A stretch of 64,000 bases of DNA. Origin: Rhynochetos jubatus (lineage: Eukaryota; Chordata; Aves; Eurypygiformes; Rhynochetidae). Numbering within the stretch: the first letter of the stretch is position 1; each line of letters opens with the position of its first letter. A program made the position numbers and the translations under genes. The DNA lies in contig CM050656.1 in the NCBI GenBank assembly GCA_027574665.1, positions 14,769,501 through 14,833,500 of the forward strand, in the 5' to 3' direction. Below, one piece after another: positions 36,031-48,300 of this stretch. The notes under the pieces are model-generated. The model saw only the letters and a list, made by a program, of their open reading frames with translations, searched no databases and was not told the DNA's origin.

Positions 36031-39000
36031 GTAGTATATAGATGATTGTGAAAAGCATGTCAGTGCACTTAAAATCCTTCTAAATACCTGCAATACTGCA
36101 TCCACTTTCTGTCTTGGAAACAATTATTTTATACTGACATTTCTTTACCATGTGTGGTATATACATTTGGCCTGTGTTTTTTGCGTTATATTTTTTTTGT
36201 TCTTCCATCTTCAACTGTACTGAGGTGGACACCAGGGTTTTATACATGGTAGTATCAACCTGCCTTTGTAATCAAGAATAGGATCATATGCTACATACTA
36301 CACATTAGAAGCAGCCTTTTAAAAAATATTACACAATATTAAAAGTTGCTAGAATTCTAAGTGGAATGCAGCAATGTGGGCAACTTAACACGTGATAACA
36401 TCAACAATGAAAACCGCATGTATTGTATTCTAGGTTTAATCTTTTCTCTTCTGGACCTTTTGAATCCCAGAGGAAGATATAGACATAAACTATTTGCAGT
36501 CTGCAAAAGTGGGATTTTATTATAGAAAACAGTGTTTACTTTGAACAAAGTTTATTTTGTACTAGAAACAACTTTTACTTTAGCCCCAAAATTCCACCTC
36601 CTGATTTACACTGAATAGCTTATCCACCTTTGGAAAATGTGTTGTGGGGATGGAGAGGTAACAGGCCTCCTACTGCAACTTTAGGGTTATGATCATGTAG
36701 ACGTCTGTCTTCAGGAAAGGCAGCCTTTGCAGAGTTGCTTGTATAGCTGAGTATTGATGCCTTACTGTGAACTGCAGAAAAAGGATGAATATTTCCACTT
36801 TTTCAAGTATGTATATGAAAAAGAAAATAGAGAACTCGGGGGTCCAGGATAACATGGGACATAGGGAAACACAAGGGACTTCAGGAGACTGAGAAATCTG
36901 GACAGCTAGCCAGACTTAATTTGCAGTTTTTCCTTACATTTTCTATGTCTGCTTGACATTTCTTCAAAGTTTTCCTGTGCAACCCTAAGGTACTCTTTAT
37001 GTCTTGTTGAATTGCTTTCTTGCCTTCATAGAGAGAATATGCGGGGTTTGTTTTTTAATGAGTTTTAAGAAATCTATTATATAGTATACATTATTTATCT
37101 AAAAAATAAAAGAATCTGTTAAGCCATCATTAACTACGCAGTATATGTTTACTAAACCTAACGAAGGATTTGAAATTTAGATATGTTATGACAGAAATGA
37201 AAAACGGCAGTAAGTTGATGAACAAAGTTGAGGTAGCAGGATTTTAGCTACGTATCTATAGATGTAAATTCTATAACTGCTGTGCAACAGAACATCAAGA
37301 AAAAGGCTTTTCACTGTAATTCTTTTTGTTGTTTTCCTCCTCTCACCTTTAGAGAGTCATAAGAGAAGCTGCACACTTTTCTACCTTATGTCTTGTTCTG
37401 CTCCACTTTAATGCAGTGGATAATACACCAGCCAGTCTGCATTTTTACTGTGTTTGTACATCAACAATATATGGAAAATAGGTTTATGAATTTTCTGACT
37501 TTCACAGTATTATCAATGCCACTGGCTGCACATTTCTGTAGCTAGTAGATGAGCCTTAAAATTACTGAGAAACAGAGCAATAAGCAGCAGTAGTGTCAAC
37601 ACACGGCAGCTTGTTATGGGAACATATTCTCTCAGTGCTGTATCTAAATTCTTCAAATCAATATGTGATTTGTGGTTCTTCAAATACTCAATTATCTCAG
37701 GTTTTGAAGATCTTGCCTGAAGATAGCAGAAAGAGTATTGATTTGTCTTTAATATAATACTTTTTGAAAGTGGTGTTTGAAACAATTTCAACTTTAAATG
37801 TCATGCTTTCCTATAATTATTTTGATCAAATAAGTATAGCATTTGATCGTTATAGGCATGGGTAATTTTCCAGTTTTTACAGAAAACATTGCAGGATCTT
37901 TGAAGAAAATACTTGTTTAATCCTTTCTATTTTCTCCCTTGCTTACAATGTAAGAGAAGTGATATTATAGCACAGTGATCTAATGTAGCCCTAACACACT
38001 GATACAGTTTGAACTTTTGTGTTGTATGTTTAACTCCAGCAAAGATTATGGTGATGAAACACTGCAGAGCACAGTCAATAGAGGACACTAAAAACCGGGC
38101 ATTAAATCACTGATAGCAGTTAAATATATGGCAGTTTATTGTTTCACTTTGAGAGTGAGAAATACTACAAATGTTGCAGTAAATGGAAGCATACATGCTG
38201 TGATAAATAGCCATTTTCAGTTCTGCTTATGCCACGACAAGTGCAGTCAAAAATACCCTGAAAGAGTTTCTTTAAGATGATTTGGGAGGTGGGGGATCAG
38301 AAGATGAAACAGTATTTCATTACTCCTTTCTTCAAATACAGCAGGAGAAAACATGACTGTAATTATGACGCCTTTAAATAAAACTTAATTCATTTTACAC
38401 TGGTATGTGCATAGAATTCTGCTGTTATTTTTTAAAGATCGCCTCCTTTAGATTCTTTACTTTTATTCCTACCTGAATAAAAAATTGAAAGATTTTAAAG
38501 AGCTAGGTCAGTGGCACTTGGACTATGTTTTCTACGTGACCTGCTTCTGCCTAACTGGTCTATGACACAGGAGTCTCATGGCCACAGTGCATTATGTGAG
38601 TTGTACATAATCGGGTTAAGGGATCTTGTAAGTGAAGTTTTTCAGAACAGCTAGTCCATTCTAGACAACAAAAAATTAGTTAGCTTAAATAACCAAAATA
38701 GTTTTTACAAATGGAAATAAATTAGTTTTGGACTAAAAGAGACAATTGTTAGCAAAATGCAACCTGTAAGAGGATCAGCCATTCAGTGCTACCATGTTTC
38801 AAGAAAAAGATTTTATTTAAAGAAGATAAGACTCCTAGCTCATTTATTTTGCTTGTATAATATAGCCTGCAAGTGTACACTTGTCCCCATCATACTTTGT
38901 GCTGACGTTATAGTCACTTAAGTAAATGGATAAAACTACTAAAATTATTTAAAAAGGATTAACATTATTTAACACTGTACATAATTTACCTTGGTTGAAG

Positions 39001-39230
39001 CTTCCCTCAGCCTCTTTTTTGGATGGAGTTCAGTCTTCCTTCAGGTCTCAGAAGAAAACTGGAAACAATAGCATTTTTGTTCCTGCTCAGCTGGAGATAA
39101 GCCAGTACAATGTTGGAGATGTAGAAAGATACCTCACTGCCTTGGAAAGGCAGCTGCAAGTAACGATGCAGGCAGAACAGCATAGCAGGAAAAGATTTCA
39201 CCTATGACCTACTCAGTTTTGGACCCTATT

Positions 39231-39330
39231 CAGGAAAACACTTAAGTAGACTATGCCTGCTCCTCATTATGACCCACTAGAACTTAAGCACGTGCTTAAG
39301 TGTCAAGTGTCATCTGTTGCAGGAATGCTA
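39231..39330. repeat. Ancient palindromic repeat fragment
   Basis: Words such as ATTCAGGAAAACACTTAAG, AACTTAAGCACGTGCTTAAG and TTGCAGGAATGC occur in the order seen in a widespread old amniote repeat. That repeat is a near-palindrome with arms built on CACTTAAGCAC(A/G)TGCTTAA. A perfect 20-base palindrome lies at 39282-39301 around a CACGTG core. Similar arms occur at 41451-41474 and 57955-58092. I recognise the pattern but cannot name the family with certainty. Confidence 0.5.
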
Positions 39331-40149
39331 TCCTGAACAAACACACCACAGAAATAGACTTCACTCCCACCACCCTGCTCCTTTCTGTCTTCTTGCCTGG
39401 TGCCTCTGTCAGCACAGCTGCAAGGATGGAGTTCACCTAAACATGCAGGCAACTACCTGCACCTGAGGGTCACCAGATCAGATAACACAAAAAACGTGTT
39501 TCCCACAGTTTTGCTTAATGACTGTGTAGTATACTCAGGTCTTGATGAGGTAAAAGGGAAAAGCTGTTGGGAGCTTCTGCTTATTTTATATCAACAATTA
39601 ACTTCCATGGTTCTTGATGTATGGGAATGGGTTGAATCTTATGGATTTAAAGGTGTCTTTATTTGTCAGTAATGATTGAAATTTCATCCATGCTATTAGA
39701 TTATTTTCGTACTGAACAGTGGTTATTTGCAAACATACTTCTTTCCATTTTGCATCTTTTGTTCTTAAAATGTGAACTGAATGCATATTGAGCTAAACAC
39801 TGCATATTTCACATTACTAAGCATTTCTGTCTTGATTCTATGCGTGTAACAATATGAAGCTAGGAAAGGTCCATTGATACTCTTTGCTGGAGGGCTAGTT
39901 CCACTGGAGATGCTAGAATGATTTAACTACTATACACATAATGCATTGAAATGGTCAAAGAGAAATGGAAAAATGGGCAGTACAGTGTAGATGTTCTAAG
40001 TGTACGGACATTACATTTTTTTCTTTGTCCAGTTATGTCTCCATGGCTTTTTTTATGCACATAAAGATTGTCATATGAAGAAGCTTAATTTCCAAAACTG
40101 ATTCCTTTGTTCATAATAAAATCTTTATTAAACAAGCACTGGAATGAAG

Positions 40150-40640
40150 CTAAATTAATCATGAGCAGCTAGATCCATCAAAGCACTTATGTGCCACAAA
40201 ACCAAAAACTGCAGCACATAACAGTTAGGCATCTGCTCCCAGTAGCTGCTCCCTGCCCTGAGCAAGATGCCCAGCCTCCTGCTGGATTTTATGGAGGCAG
40301 TTGGATATTTTAGAGTAAGGCTCATAACAGGTTGATTGCTGAGGGGAAACAGGCTAATGTTAGTGGCGAGAAATTGCTGGGGACAACAAAATGAGTCTTA
40401 ACCCTGGTCCTTCTCTGAGATCAGGGAGATTGTAAAAAAGTGATGGATAATAACCATGGTATATAGGTTGGAGCACATCTGTAACCCTTCAGACAGGGAT
40501 TCGCATGACACCTGCTTGAGAGTCTCTTGTACAAAGAGAGTGGTAGATAAATAAAAAGCCTTTTCCTCACTGTCCACTGCCATGTCTGTGCACAACAGCC
40601 TGGTTCATCTAGAAAGCAATAAGGCACAGCAGGAGCAGAG
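40150..40640 (+). mobile_element. Possible decayed LTR-like block
   Basis: This roughly 490-base block is GC-richer than its flanks. It contains GGTATATAGG near 40460 and an AATAAAAAGCC word near 40550, a spacing and wording that recall the TATA box and polyadenylation region of an LTR. No clear terminal TG/CA pair or target duplication was found and the family is not recognised. Two overlapping minus-strand frames (40398-40627, 65-68 codons) have no domain and are considered chance. It may be an unrelated GC-richer patch. Confidence 0.2.
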
Positions 40641-41439
40641 ATTGTCTTGCTGCTTGGTTGTAAGATTGGGTGACATAGTATGTGATGCCAGCTTCATCAG
40701 AGATTTCTTCCATAGGTCTGGGCAGTGACCTAAATTCTACATTTGTTCCTTTGAAAAAAAATTACAATAACGATTAAATTTCCTTCCAATGTTAATGAAA
40801 CATAAATTATTGTTTTGCTGAGTATTGTACTCAACATACCATAAACCAAAACCAAACCTGATTTTACCTTCCTGTCAGCTCTCTCTAGGAAACACCTGAA
40901 GGTTAGTTTTGCTCAACTATTGCTCACATTTCTATGCTTATACATTTCTGGGGGTTTGGTTTAATGGTGAATCAAACTGAACTATTTCAATCTTCCCTCT
41001 TTGGACAACACAGAGAATAAAATGTATATTCAAATTCCAAATGCATATTAATATCATTTGGAATGAGCTAACCAAGAATTAATCACCAATTTCCATGTAG
41101 ATGTATATTTGTACATACAGCTATTTACCTGCATACCTTTTTGTATACATGTGCATATATTTATGTGTGACTATCTGATCTTAAAATACTTAACTGAGAA
41201 AAGAAATTTTCAATAATTCAGTATTATTAAATTAAATTAAATGCATTAATTAAATACATTAATACAAAAGCAGTCCCTGCATCAACAAAAATAAAATACT
41301 TTCATTTTAATAAATATGAATTATTTTTACTTCAGTATAAACTATATATACACCTATGATGACAAAACAGAGTCATGGCTGTAAGCCAGTAACCCATTTA
41401 AAAATATGGGTGATTTTAATTTGTGGTGAGGTCCTGCAA

Positions 41440-41480
41440 TAATTGAAGACCATGTGCTTAAATTTAAGCACTTGTTAATG
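41440..41480. repeat. Ancient palindromic repeat fragment
   Basis: It contains a perfect 18-base palindrome, GTGCTTAAATTTAAGCAC (41454-41471), preceded by GTCCTGCAATAATTGAAGACCAT-like words. It is of the same type as the fragments near 39231 and 57955. Confidence 0.5.
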
Positions 41481-42324
41481 TAATTTACAAGCTAGGCACT
41501 GAACTCATGCTTTCATCCATCTCCTTTTCAAAAGTTATTACATTTCATTTAAATTCAACAAATTTATAAAACTTTGAAACGCAAACTTAAAAACCTGACC
41601 TTACTGAAAATCAAATACTTCAGAAAAGGTTTTTTTTTATTAGGAGGGTATCTGAGAGTCTGAATCATTTCTGTGTTAAAAAAGAAACTTTTTATATCAG
41701 TGATCTTATTTTACTCAATGGAAATGTTTGTGTTAGAGTAATGTGACAAGCATTTATGCACTTACATCTAATATTGAAGTGTTCCGTATTTTTGGCACTG
41801 TGGACATTGATGTGAAATATTAAATACTCAGCACTGAACACGCTACCAGATGTGAAAAGTACTTAAAATAAGACGTGGATGTTTCATTAACCTTATTTAT
41901 TTGAAAACTGAACCTGTTGTTTGAGTCTATATTTGTTTAAAAGTCTATGATTTAGATAAATATTGCTACATGAAAGGTGCTAAATAATGATTTTATGATT
42001 TTGCAAAATATGGCTAAGAAGAGTACATTTCTCAAGCCAAGATATTTTGTAAAAAAAAAAAAAATAAAAGCTGTTATGACACTGTTTCATCACCAAGTTA
42101 TAAAACACACTCAAACTCTATTTTTTAATAGAAATGCAAGCCAGTACAACAGACGAAGGATCTCAAAATGTAATCACAAACCAACCACAAACCCTATCAC
42201 TTCTAGGAGTGTTATACTACCAGGTAAAGAAAAACAATATAGGTCTAAAATTTAGCTTCCTTAATCTAGTCACCAACATAGGAGGTAAAGGTCATACTGC
42301 AAAGAAAACTTTATAAAATTGTTG

Positions 42325-42364
42325 GCTGGGTTTTTTTGTGTTTGTTTTTTTGTTTCTTTTTTAA
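42325..42364 (+). repeat. T/G-rich low-complexity tract
   Basis: About 40 bases of T with G interruptions (TTTTTTTGTGTTTG type), complement of the A/C tracts seen elsewhere. Confidence 0.8.
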
Positions 42365-45142
42365 TAGGAAATAGAATGAAAAAACATTTTGTGATTTATT
42401 TTACATTTATAAGTGACTAATGGTAATGGTGAAGAAGTTGTTCCAGGAAAAGAGACAAGCTTGCATGTGTTTAAAGATCAGTGGTTCATGTGCAAAGAAA
42501 TCCATCTGTCATTATCTAAACCAACGGAGATACGAAAGTAGGAATTTTTCCTGAATCCAAGAAACCCCTCAAGGTCTGAGCTCCTGGTGCTCCAAGATTC
42601 AGGCAGATGTGGGCAGGACAGGGATAAAAGATGAACAGAAAAGGCAAGTTTTTGACAGTGAGTCAATACACATAACATGACCTTCTTCCCTCTGGGCTTT
42701 ATCTGGAAGATTCATGGGGGTAAGAGTGGGGTCTGGCGGCACTGCCAGGCTGGGCTGAAGCTTGAGGGTGGCTGTGCCACAGCTCAGGTACAGCCAGGCA
42801 TTTGTAAGGGGCCCCCACTGAGGATGTAGTACCCATGTGTTGGGGTCAGACTGAGGTTGGTGCTGCTACACGTGACCAGTCAGAACAGAGGTACAAAAAT
42901 CCCTGTTATTCCACTGGCAACACCTGCTGTGGGGCTATGCACCACTCAGCTGGTCTGGTGACCTCTGCTCTCATAATGGTAAGTGTTCTTTCCTAGCAAA
43001 TGCCTGGTGGATGTGTCAGTTAAAATCCTATAAGTGCATGGAGGCAAACTGGAGACGTTCAGCCTATTACCAGGCAGCGGTTTGTCCTTACGCTGCAATG
43101 ACTCACAATCGAAAAATATGGTTTTCTGCACAAAACATCATTAGGAGTACACAGATTGATCTTTTTGTTGCAACAAAGGCACTCTTTGTATTTAATATTG
43201 CACATTTAGTACCATGATCAACACCTGTATTACAGTACAAGAGAAATAAAAATATTGAGAAGAGAAAAAAGAAAAATTAATGGCAAACATAACTTGTTTT
43301 CTTTATACTTAGAAAAAAATTGATTGCTTTTATTAAGCTTCACCTTCCTTATTAGCAAACAGTTTATGCTATGTGTAAACATGTTTTAAATAGCCTATAT
43401 TCTAATGAAGAATCACAACAGTTTTCTCTGTAGCTCTTATATCACTCTGTAAACCATGTGTGTTGAATGGTAGAAAAGGAAAGAGAATTGCAATACTTCC
43501 TCAAATGACCAACAGAAAGAGCTACTGAACCTTTATTTTTTCCCCTCTAAATTTGATCTTTTCTGAGGCTTATGCAACACACTAAGTTACAAAATGAGGT
43601 AGACGTATTAATCCATAGAAATATTGGATTTTTCCTTCCTCCAGTTTTACACTAAGTGAACTACAACAAATTTGAAAGAATACCAAGTTAATAGACATGG
43701 TGTAATACTTTGAAGAACCAGGTCCATCCTACCTACCATATCACTTTAAAAAAACCCCAAATTTGCTATTGTCTACTGCTGATAATGCCAAAATTAGCAG
43801 GACTAACTTACACAGTTTTGTCTAAACTCTTCTAATTGCTTTTGAGATGAAGCAGAAATGCAAACAGTATTAAAAGCAACTGTTAATAATTTTTTCTGGG
43901 TTTTTTTCAGCTCAAAGTGAAGCTTCAGGTGTGTTTCTTTTTAAGCAGTTTCTAACTCATATCTGTAGCTCAGGCTTGCAGATGTATTTTTAATGATGAA
44001 GAATAGTGGTGTCAAAACATTTCCACAGAGCATAATCTCAGCAAAGTATTCCTTCAAGACATTGTTTCTCTGCATGGACTGCGTTAGACTGAACGAGTCT
44101 GACTACTGTAGACCTTCATACAGACTGAGGGGAGAGTTGTGTGTTCCACCACTGACATGTGGAAAAGCAATCAGACACTGGATTACATGGCTGTCACTGT
44201 CCATTTGCCTTCTTTATCCCTACTCACTCTAAGCTCTTGCAAGGCCTCACTGGTAATGACATTGCTGCAGAGAGCAAGACAAAAATGTGCAAGAAATAAT
44301 GGATTTGGCATATTTGGATTTCATGTTTGCAATTTGCTTGCAAAGCAGTTGATTTTTTCTTTATTCTTAATACAATTCTTCAATGATGCGGTTGGAATAT
44401 TTGCTAAGTATAAACGTTACTCAAAATATTGGAAGGTTTTTGTTGTTCATAAATCACTTTGGTGAAGTTAACTGGTTACCTATACATATCCTATTACTAC
44501 ATTTTCCAGCAAGTTACCCCAACATTTCTGTGCAGTCTATTTATAAATACAAGAGCCATCTAAACAGACGTGAGGAACTGGGATGTTTAAAGAAGTGGAA
44601 TGCCTTCTGAATTCAGAATTCCCTGCACACACTTTACTCAAGTCTATGTGTGAACATGCCAATTTGCTTGCCTGCAGTCTACATCGTCATACTATGATTC
44701 ACAGGACACTAGGATTAAAGCTACTGTCTCTATGTCAATTTATGTTGCTTCAGCAGCAAAGTAGACATATCCTATAGTGAGAAAGCAAATATATGAAGAA
44801 TTTTAGGTAACGTGCTCTTTTCATACTCTCACCTGCACAAAAAGAAAAACAAACACATTATTTTCCCTATGATCCAAGGGAAACAAGATGTAAGATGTTG
44901 GACCTTGCCTTGCTGGAGAACTAGGAAACCGTAAGACTATACATTATATGCAGAACAGATTTTTCCTCCCACTCAAAATTGTATTATATAATCATGCATT
45001 ATATAGATGCAAACTGCAGATGCAAAGCCTGCAGCTGAACTCGTTGAATTTCAGTGTTTTGGGGAGACAATTCTGCCATTACTTATCATTACTTCAATAC
45101 AGCAGTAGGTAGTGCCGTCTTGGGATAACATGGCAGCAGGAA

Positions 45143-45192
45143 GGCGGGGGTGGGGGGGCGGGGGAGGGCATTTTTTGCTTTGCTTTGCTTTA
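45143..45192 (+). repeat. G-quadruplex motif followed by (TTTGC)n
   Basis: At 45143-45168 runs of five, seven, five and three G bases are separated by single bases (T, C, A), a strong match to the G-quadruplex pattern with one-base loops. It is followed by T6 and three to four TTTGC units to 45192. It lies in AT-rich DNA and is probably a simple-repeat accident; a structural role is speculative. Confidence 0.85.
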
Positions 45193-46525
45193 CTGCAACC
45201 ATGAACCTCCCTGAATGAGTTTATTTTTTGTTTATAACAGAATAAAACTCTATGTATCACTGTAATTAATTTAGATTCCATGAGTCATTTAACATTCATT
45301 TTAATATAGATGATATATGCACTGGAGGGTTCTTCAGAGTAGCAACTAATTCAATAAAAGAAAACTAACATGTTTGTAACATACAAAATCTATTGTGACT
45401 TGTTTTTTCTTACTGAGCTTGTAAATTTATAACTATAAAAATAGAATGCTCATTAGAATGTCTTTAATGGTCATTAAATTGGATATCTAACCACACAGAA
45501 ATAATTACGTAAATATCTAGCTGTGTCTTTTAGCCTGTTATATAGAAAATACTACAAGCTACAAACAGAGCTTTGCAAATGCTACGGCTTAAGAGTGAAA
45601 AAACTGACCTTTCTCAAAGCTTCTCCCATTGACAGCATAGCATTTGATGGAATAAGTCATAATGATTTTAGCTTTGAATTCATAAAGGAGTAAAAGATGA
45701 TTACTTTCTGTGAAATAAGCAGATAAGCACTCAGTGTCCTCTGCAGCTGATGAACAACCCCCAAATCTGTATAGCACTCTGGAGACTGTGAAAAAAATAC
45801 AGTGTTATCTGTTTCAGCCTCTTTCCTTGTCATTTTTCACTGACCCTTAACTAGTAAGGACCTTTGACTGCAATATAGGGAGCAGCTTAGTAATGTATCT
45901 TTCAGAGCCAAATCTGCTACTCTGATCTTTTCCATTTTTGCTTTGCAAGTTCAAAGTAACTGTTTCTCAAAAAATAAAATCACTCAACAAACCCTCTGCG
46001 AAAGTTATTCGAAACAAGCAATGTCTGTTTAATATAATGTTTTCCTCTCTTTGATTAAAACATGATATATTGCTAACCTGACTATCAAACCAAGAAACAG
46101 AGTATTGAAACAAATGTTTTTTCTCAGGGTGTATCTGAAATTATGCAGTGGAAAGTTCCTTACTGGAGAGATAATAAAACACCAATATGGATTTTTAGTA
46201 TGTTGGATTGAGGAGGAGCAGAAAAAACAAATATCCTAAGCAATATATCTGAAGACTTCTATCTTGTATGTACATGTCAAGAGAAAAAAAAGGTCCCTAA
46301 GGACAGGACCTGTAAAAAAGTTAGTTTTCTCCGTAAAGTTAAGTTTTCTACAATACTTTTTCTAATGCTTTATTTAATGTCATTTTGATTATCCTAACTG
46401 AGTGTGCTTCTTCATTTTGCTGTGAGGATTCACACTGCATTAAATCATACAGCTCATTTTTTCCCCCTCCTGATATTTATTCTACATTTTTCATTTTAAA
46501 TGCACTGTTTGTCTTACACTTAGCA

Positions 46526-46592
46526 AGCCAAATCCAGCTCCCATTTAAACCAAAGTCTCCAGCTGACTTTAATGGGAATAGAATCAAACCTA
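46526..46592. repeat. Possible ancient amniote repeat fragment
   Basis: Words CCAGCTCCCATTTAAACC and GACTTTAATGGGAATAGAATC resemble a common old repeat with paired CCCATTGA/TCAATGGG arms. The copy is short and decayed, recognised by eye. Confidence 0.3.
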
Positions 46593-47149
46593 TATTCCCA
46601 ATGTCATGTCAGATTATTAATATTTCTCCTTAAAATTTTCATCCTTCTACCTCTTACAAGACATCTCTTCAGTTGTTCTTGGCAAAACCTTTTTGTTCAT
46701 ACACATCATCCTGTAAAAACACCTGCTGTCATTCTAAATACAGTACTTAGCTCTTCACATGGAAGACATTGTGGCAACAAATTAAGAGCCAAGAAAGTAG
46801 TTTCTGAGATACATGCATCTTTGGTCTCATCCAAGTTATTCATTCTGAGGTTTACATGATTAGAAAGCTTGTTAAAAAAAAAGAATTAAAATAATTATCA
46901 TCTATAATTACGTAGGAGAACATGCACTCAGGAAAACTTCAAACTCACTTTGTGATACCAACATTGGCAACACAATGATGAAGAGGAAGTCTTTCACAAC
47001 CAGACATTACCCCATCAATCAGTTCACAGTCAGGAGAAAAATTTACTTTGTCATGATATGGTTCTTAAAGCAAAAGTAATAAACTCTATACAAACGGCAA
47101 GCCTACAGCGTAGCTAATTTATTCATTATCCACCCCAGAAAAATAATTA

Positions 47150-47440
47150 AGTCATGCCTTCTTTCCTGGCTCTTCATTACAGTTTAGCCTTTTTCTGCAG
47201 CAGTCAGTGGCTGAATGCTTATTAAAATAAATTAGCTGCAAAACTTTTAAACTCTGTCTTAAAGAAAAACTAATCCACTTTCCTAGTGGAAGCAACATTG
47301 ATTAAATAAACCTAGTTCCATGCCGAGCGGCCTAATTCCTTTAGCCACAGTTTCCAATCTTAAATCATGTTGTATCTGTATTAGTTTGAGATGTATATAA
47401 TGAGCTGTGAGTTTGTAATTGGTGTTAACCTCTTTCTCTA
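47150..47440. promoter_or_regulatory. Candidate conserved non-coding element
   Basis: About 290 bases with many homeodomain-type cores (TTATTAAAATAAATTAG, TTGATTAAATAAAC, GTAATTGG), a CAGCAGTCAGTGGCTG stretch and an isolated CpG-containing GCCGAGCGGCC word that is unusual in this AT-rich region. It is non-coding in all frames. The regulatory label is inference. Confidence 0.25.
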
Positions 47441-48099
47441 TGCATTTTGGTTTTTTAGCGTGGGTGATTTTAATGATGAAATTAAATCACTGTGCAACCT
47501 ATAGGTATTATTGTACTCATGTATTTTTTTCCAGCATGTACACATATACTCATTCAGACATACTCTGTTATTCCTCTGATCCAGATGTTTCAGACAGGCT
47601 GCCTTGACATGAAGTAACTTCAGCTGCATCAAACTGTTTCACAGTTACTAAATAGGAGGATCACTTTAAGAAAAAAAGAACTACATTGTACAAAGCCAAA
47701 TGTTGCAAAATGGGCAAATAAAGCTGAAGGGCTTGTCACTATGTCACCTATAAAGAATTTCCCACATCATTACTTTTTAAGATATACGAGTTCATTTTTA
47801 AAAAAACTAAATATTTTCTTTAATGCCAACAACAGTAGTCAGACAACAGTTGGCTAAGCAAAGCAGTATCGTGACGGGTCAGTCAGATCGCACATTCGCC
47901 AGTTCCCACAACAAAAGTGTTAGTAAGAATCTGATGTGAGATAATGATTAGATTAATATAATAATTAAACCAATCTATCACCCCCTTCCCAAGACCAACC
48001 TTGTCACAGGGCATCAGAGGGGCTGGCTGATGCGTAAACACAGCTCAGCAATAACTGCAGCCTGAGGCTGCCGACATCCTCTGCTCACACGATGATCCC

Positions 48100-48300
48100 C
48101 TGTGCACTGGTTCACTTCCAGTGGATCTGAATATTTATAAAACCCTCAGCCTCATCCTCAGCATCCCATTCAGCTCCTCTCCACTAGGAAGGGTATTTTC
48201 CTAAAGGAGCCATGTACTTCATGGATCTTAGTCCCTGTAGTCCCTCATTAACAACTGCCAGCACTTCTCAGGATGGCATAATAGTGTTGCACTGAACAGC
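48100..48300 (+). promoter_or_regulatory. Possible TATA-type promoter segment
   Basis: TATAAAA at 48136-48142 lies in a GC-richer zone, just after an inverted repeat CACTGG (48105-48110) / CCAGTG (48118-48123). About 70 bases downstream an ATG at 48212 has G at -3 and opens a 27-codon frame ending at 48295 (MYFMDLSPCSPSLTTASTSQ...). I see no splice donor or longer coding continuation that would make it a clear gene. It could equally be part of an unrecognised repeat. Confidence 0.15.

Larger units (their letters stand above)
34008..40130. other. AT-rich non-coding stretch, no gene seen
   Basis: No gene is supported. A T15 run lies at 36016-36030. A 70-codon frame (38995-39207) is open on both strands and sits in less AT-rich DNA; it is discussed as a weak exon candidate. 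An ancient palindromic repeat follows at 39231-39330. Confidence 0.55.

Noticed and set aside
43911-43928. Possible 18-base microexon between TTTTTTTCAG and GTGTGT
   Set aside because: Acceptor and donor wording is good but such pairs arise by chance in T-rich DNA, and nothing nearby indicates a spliced gene.
44139-44777. Chain of overlapping frames of 64-108 codons
   Set aside because: They overlap one another in different frames and have no domain or codon bias.
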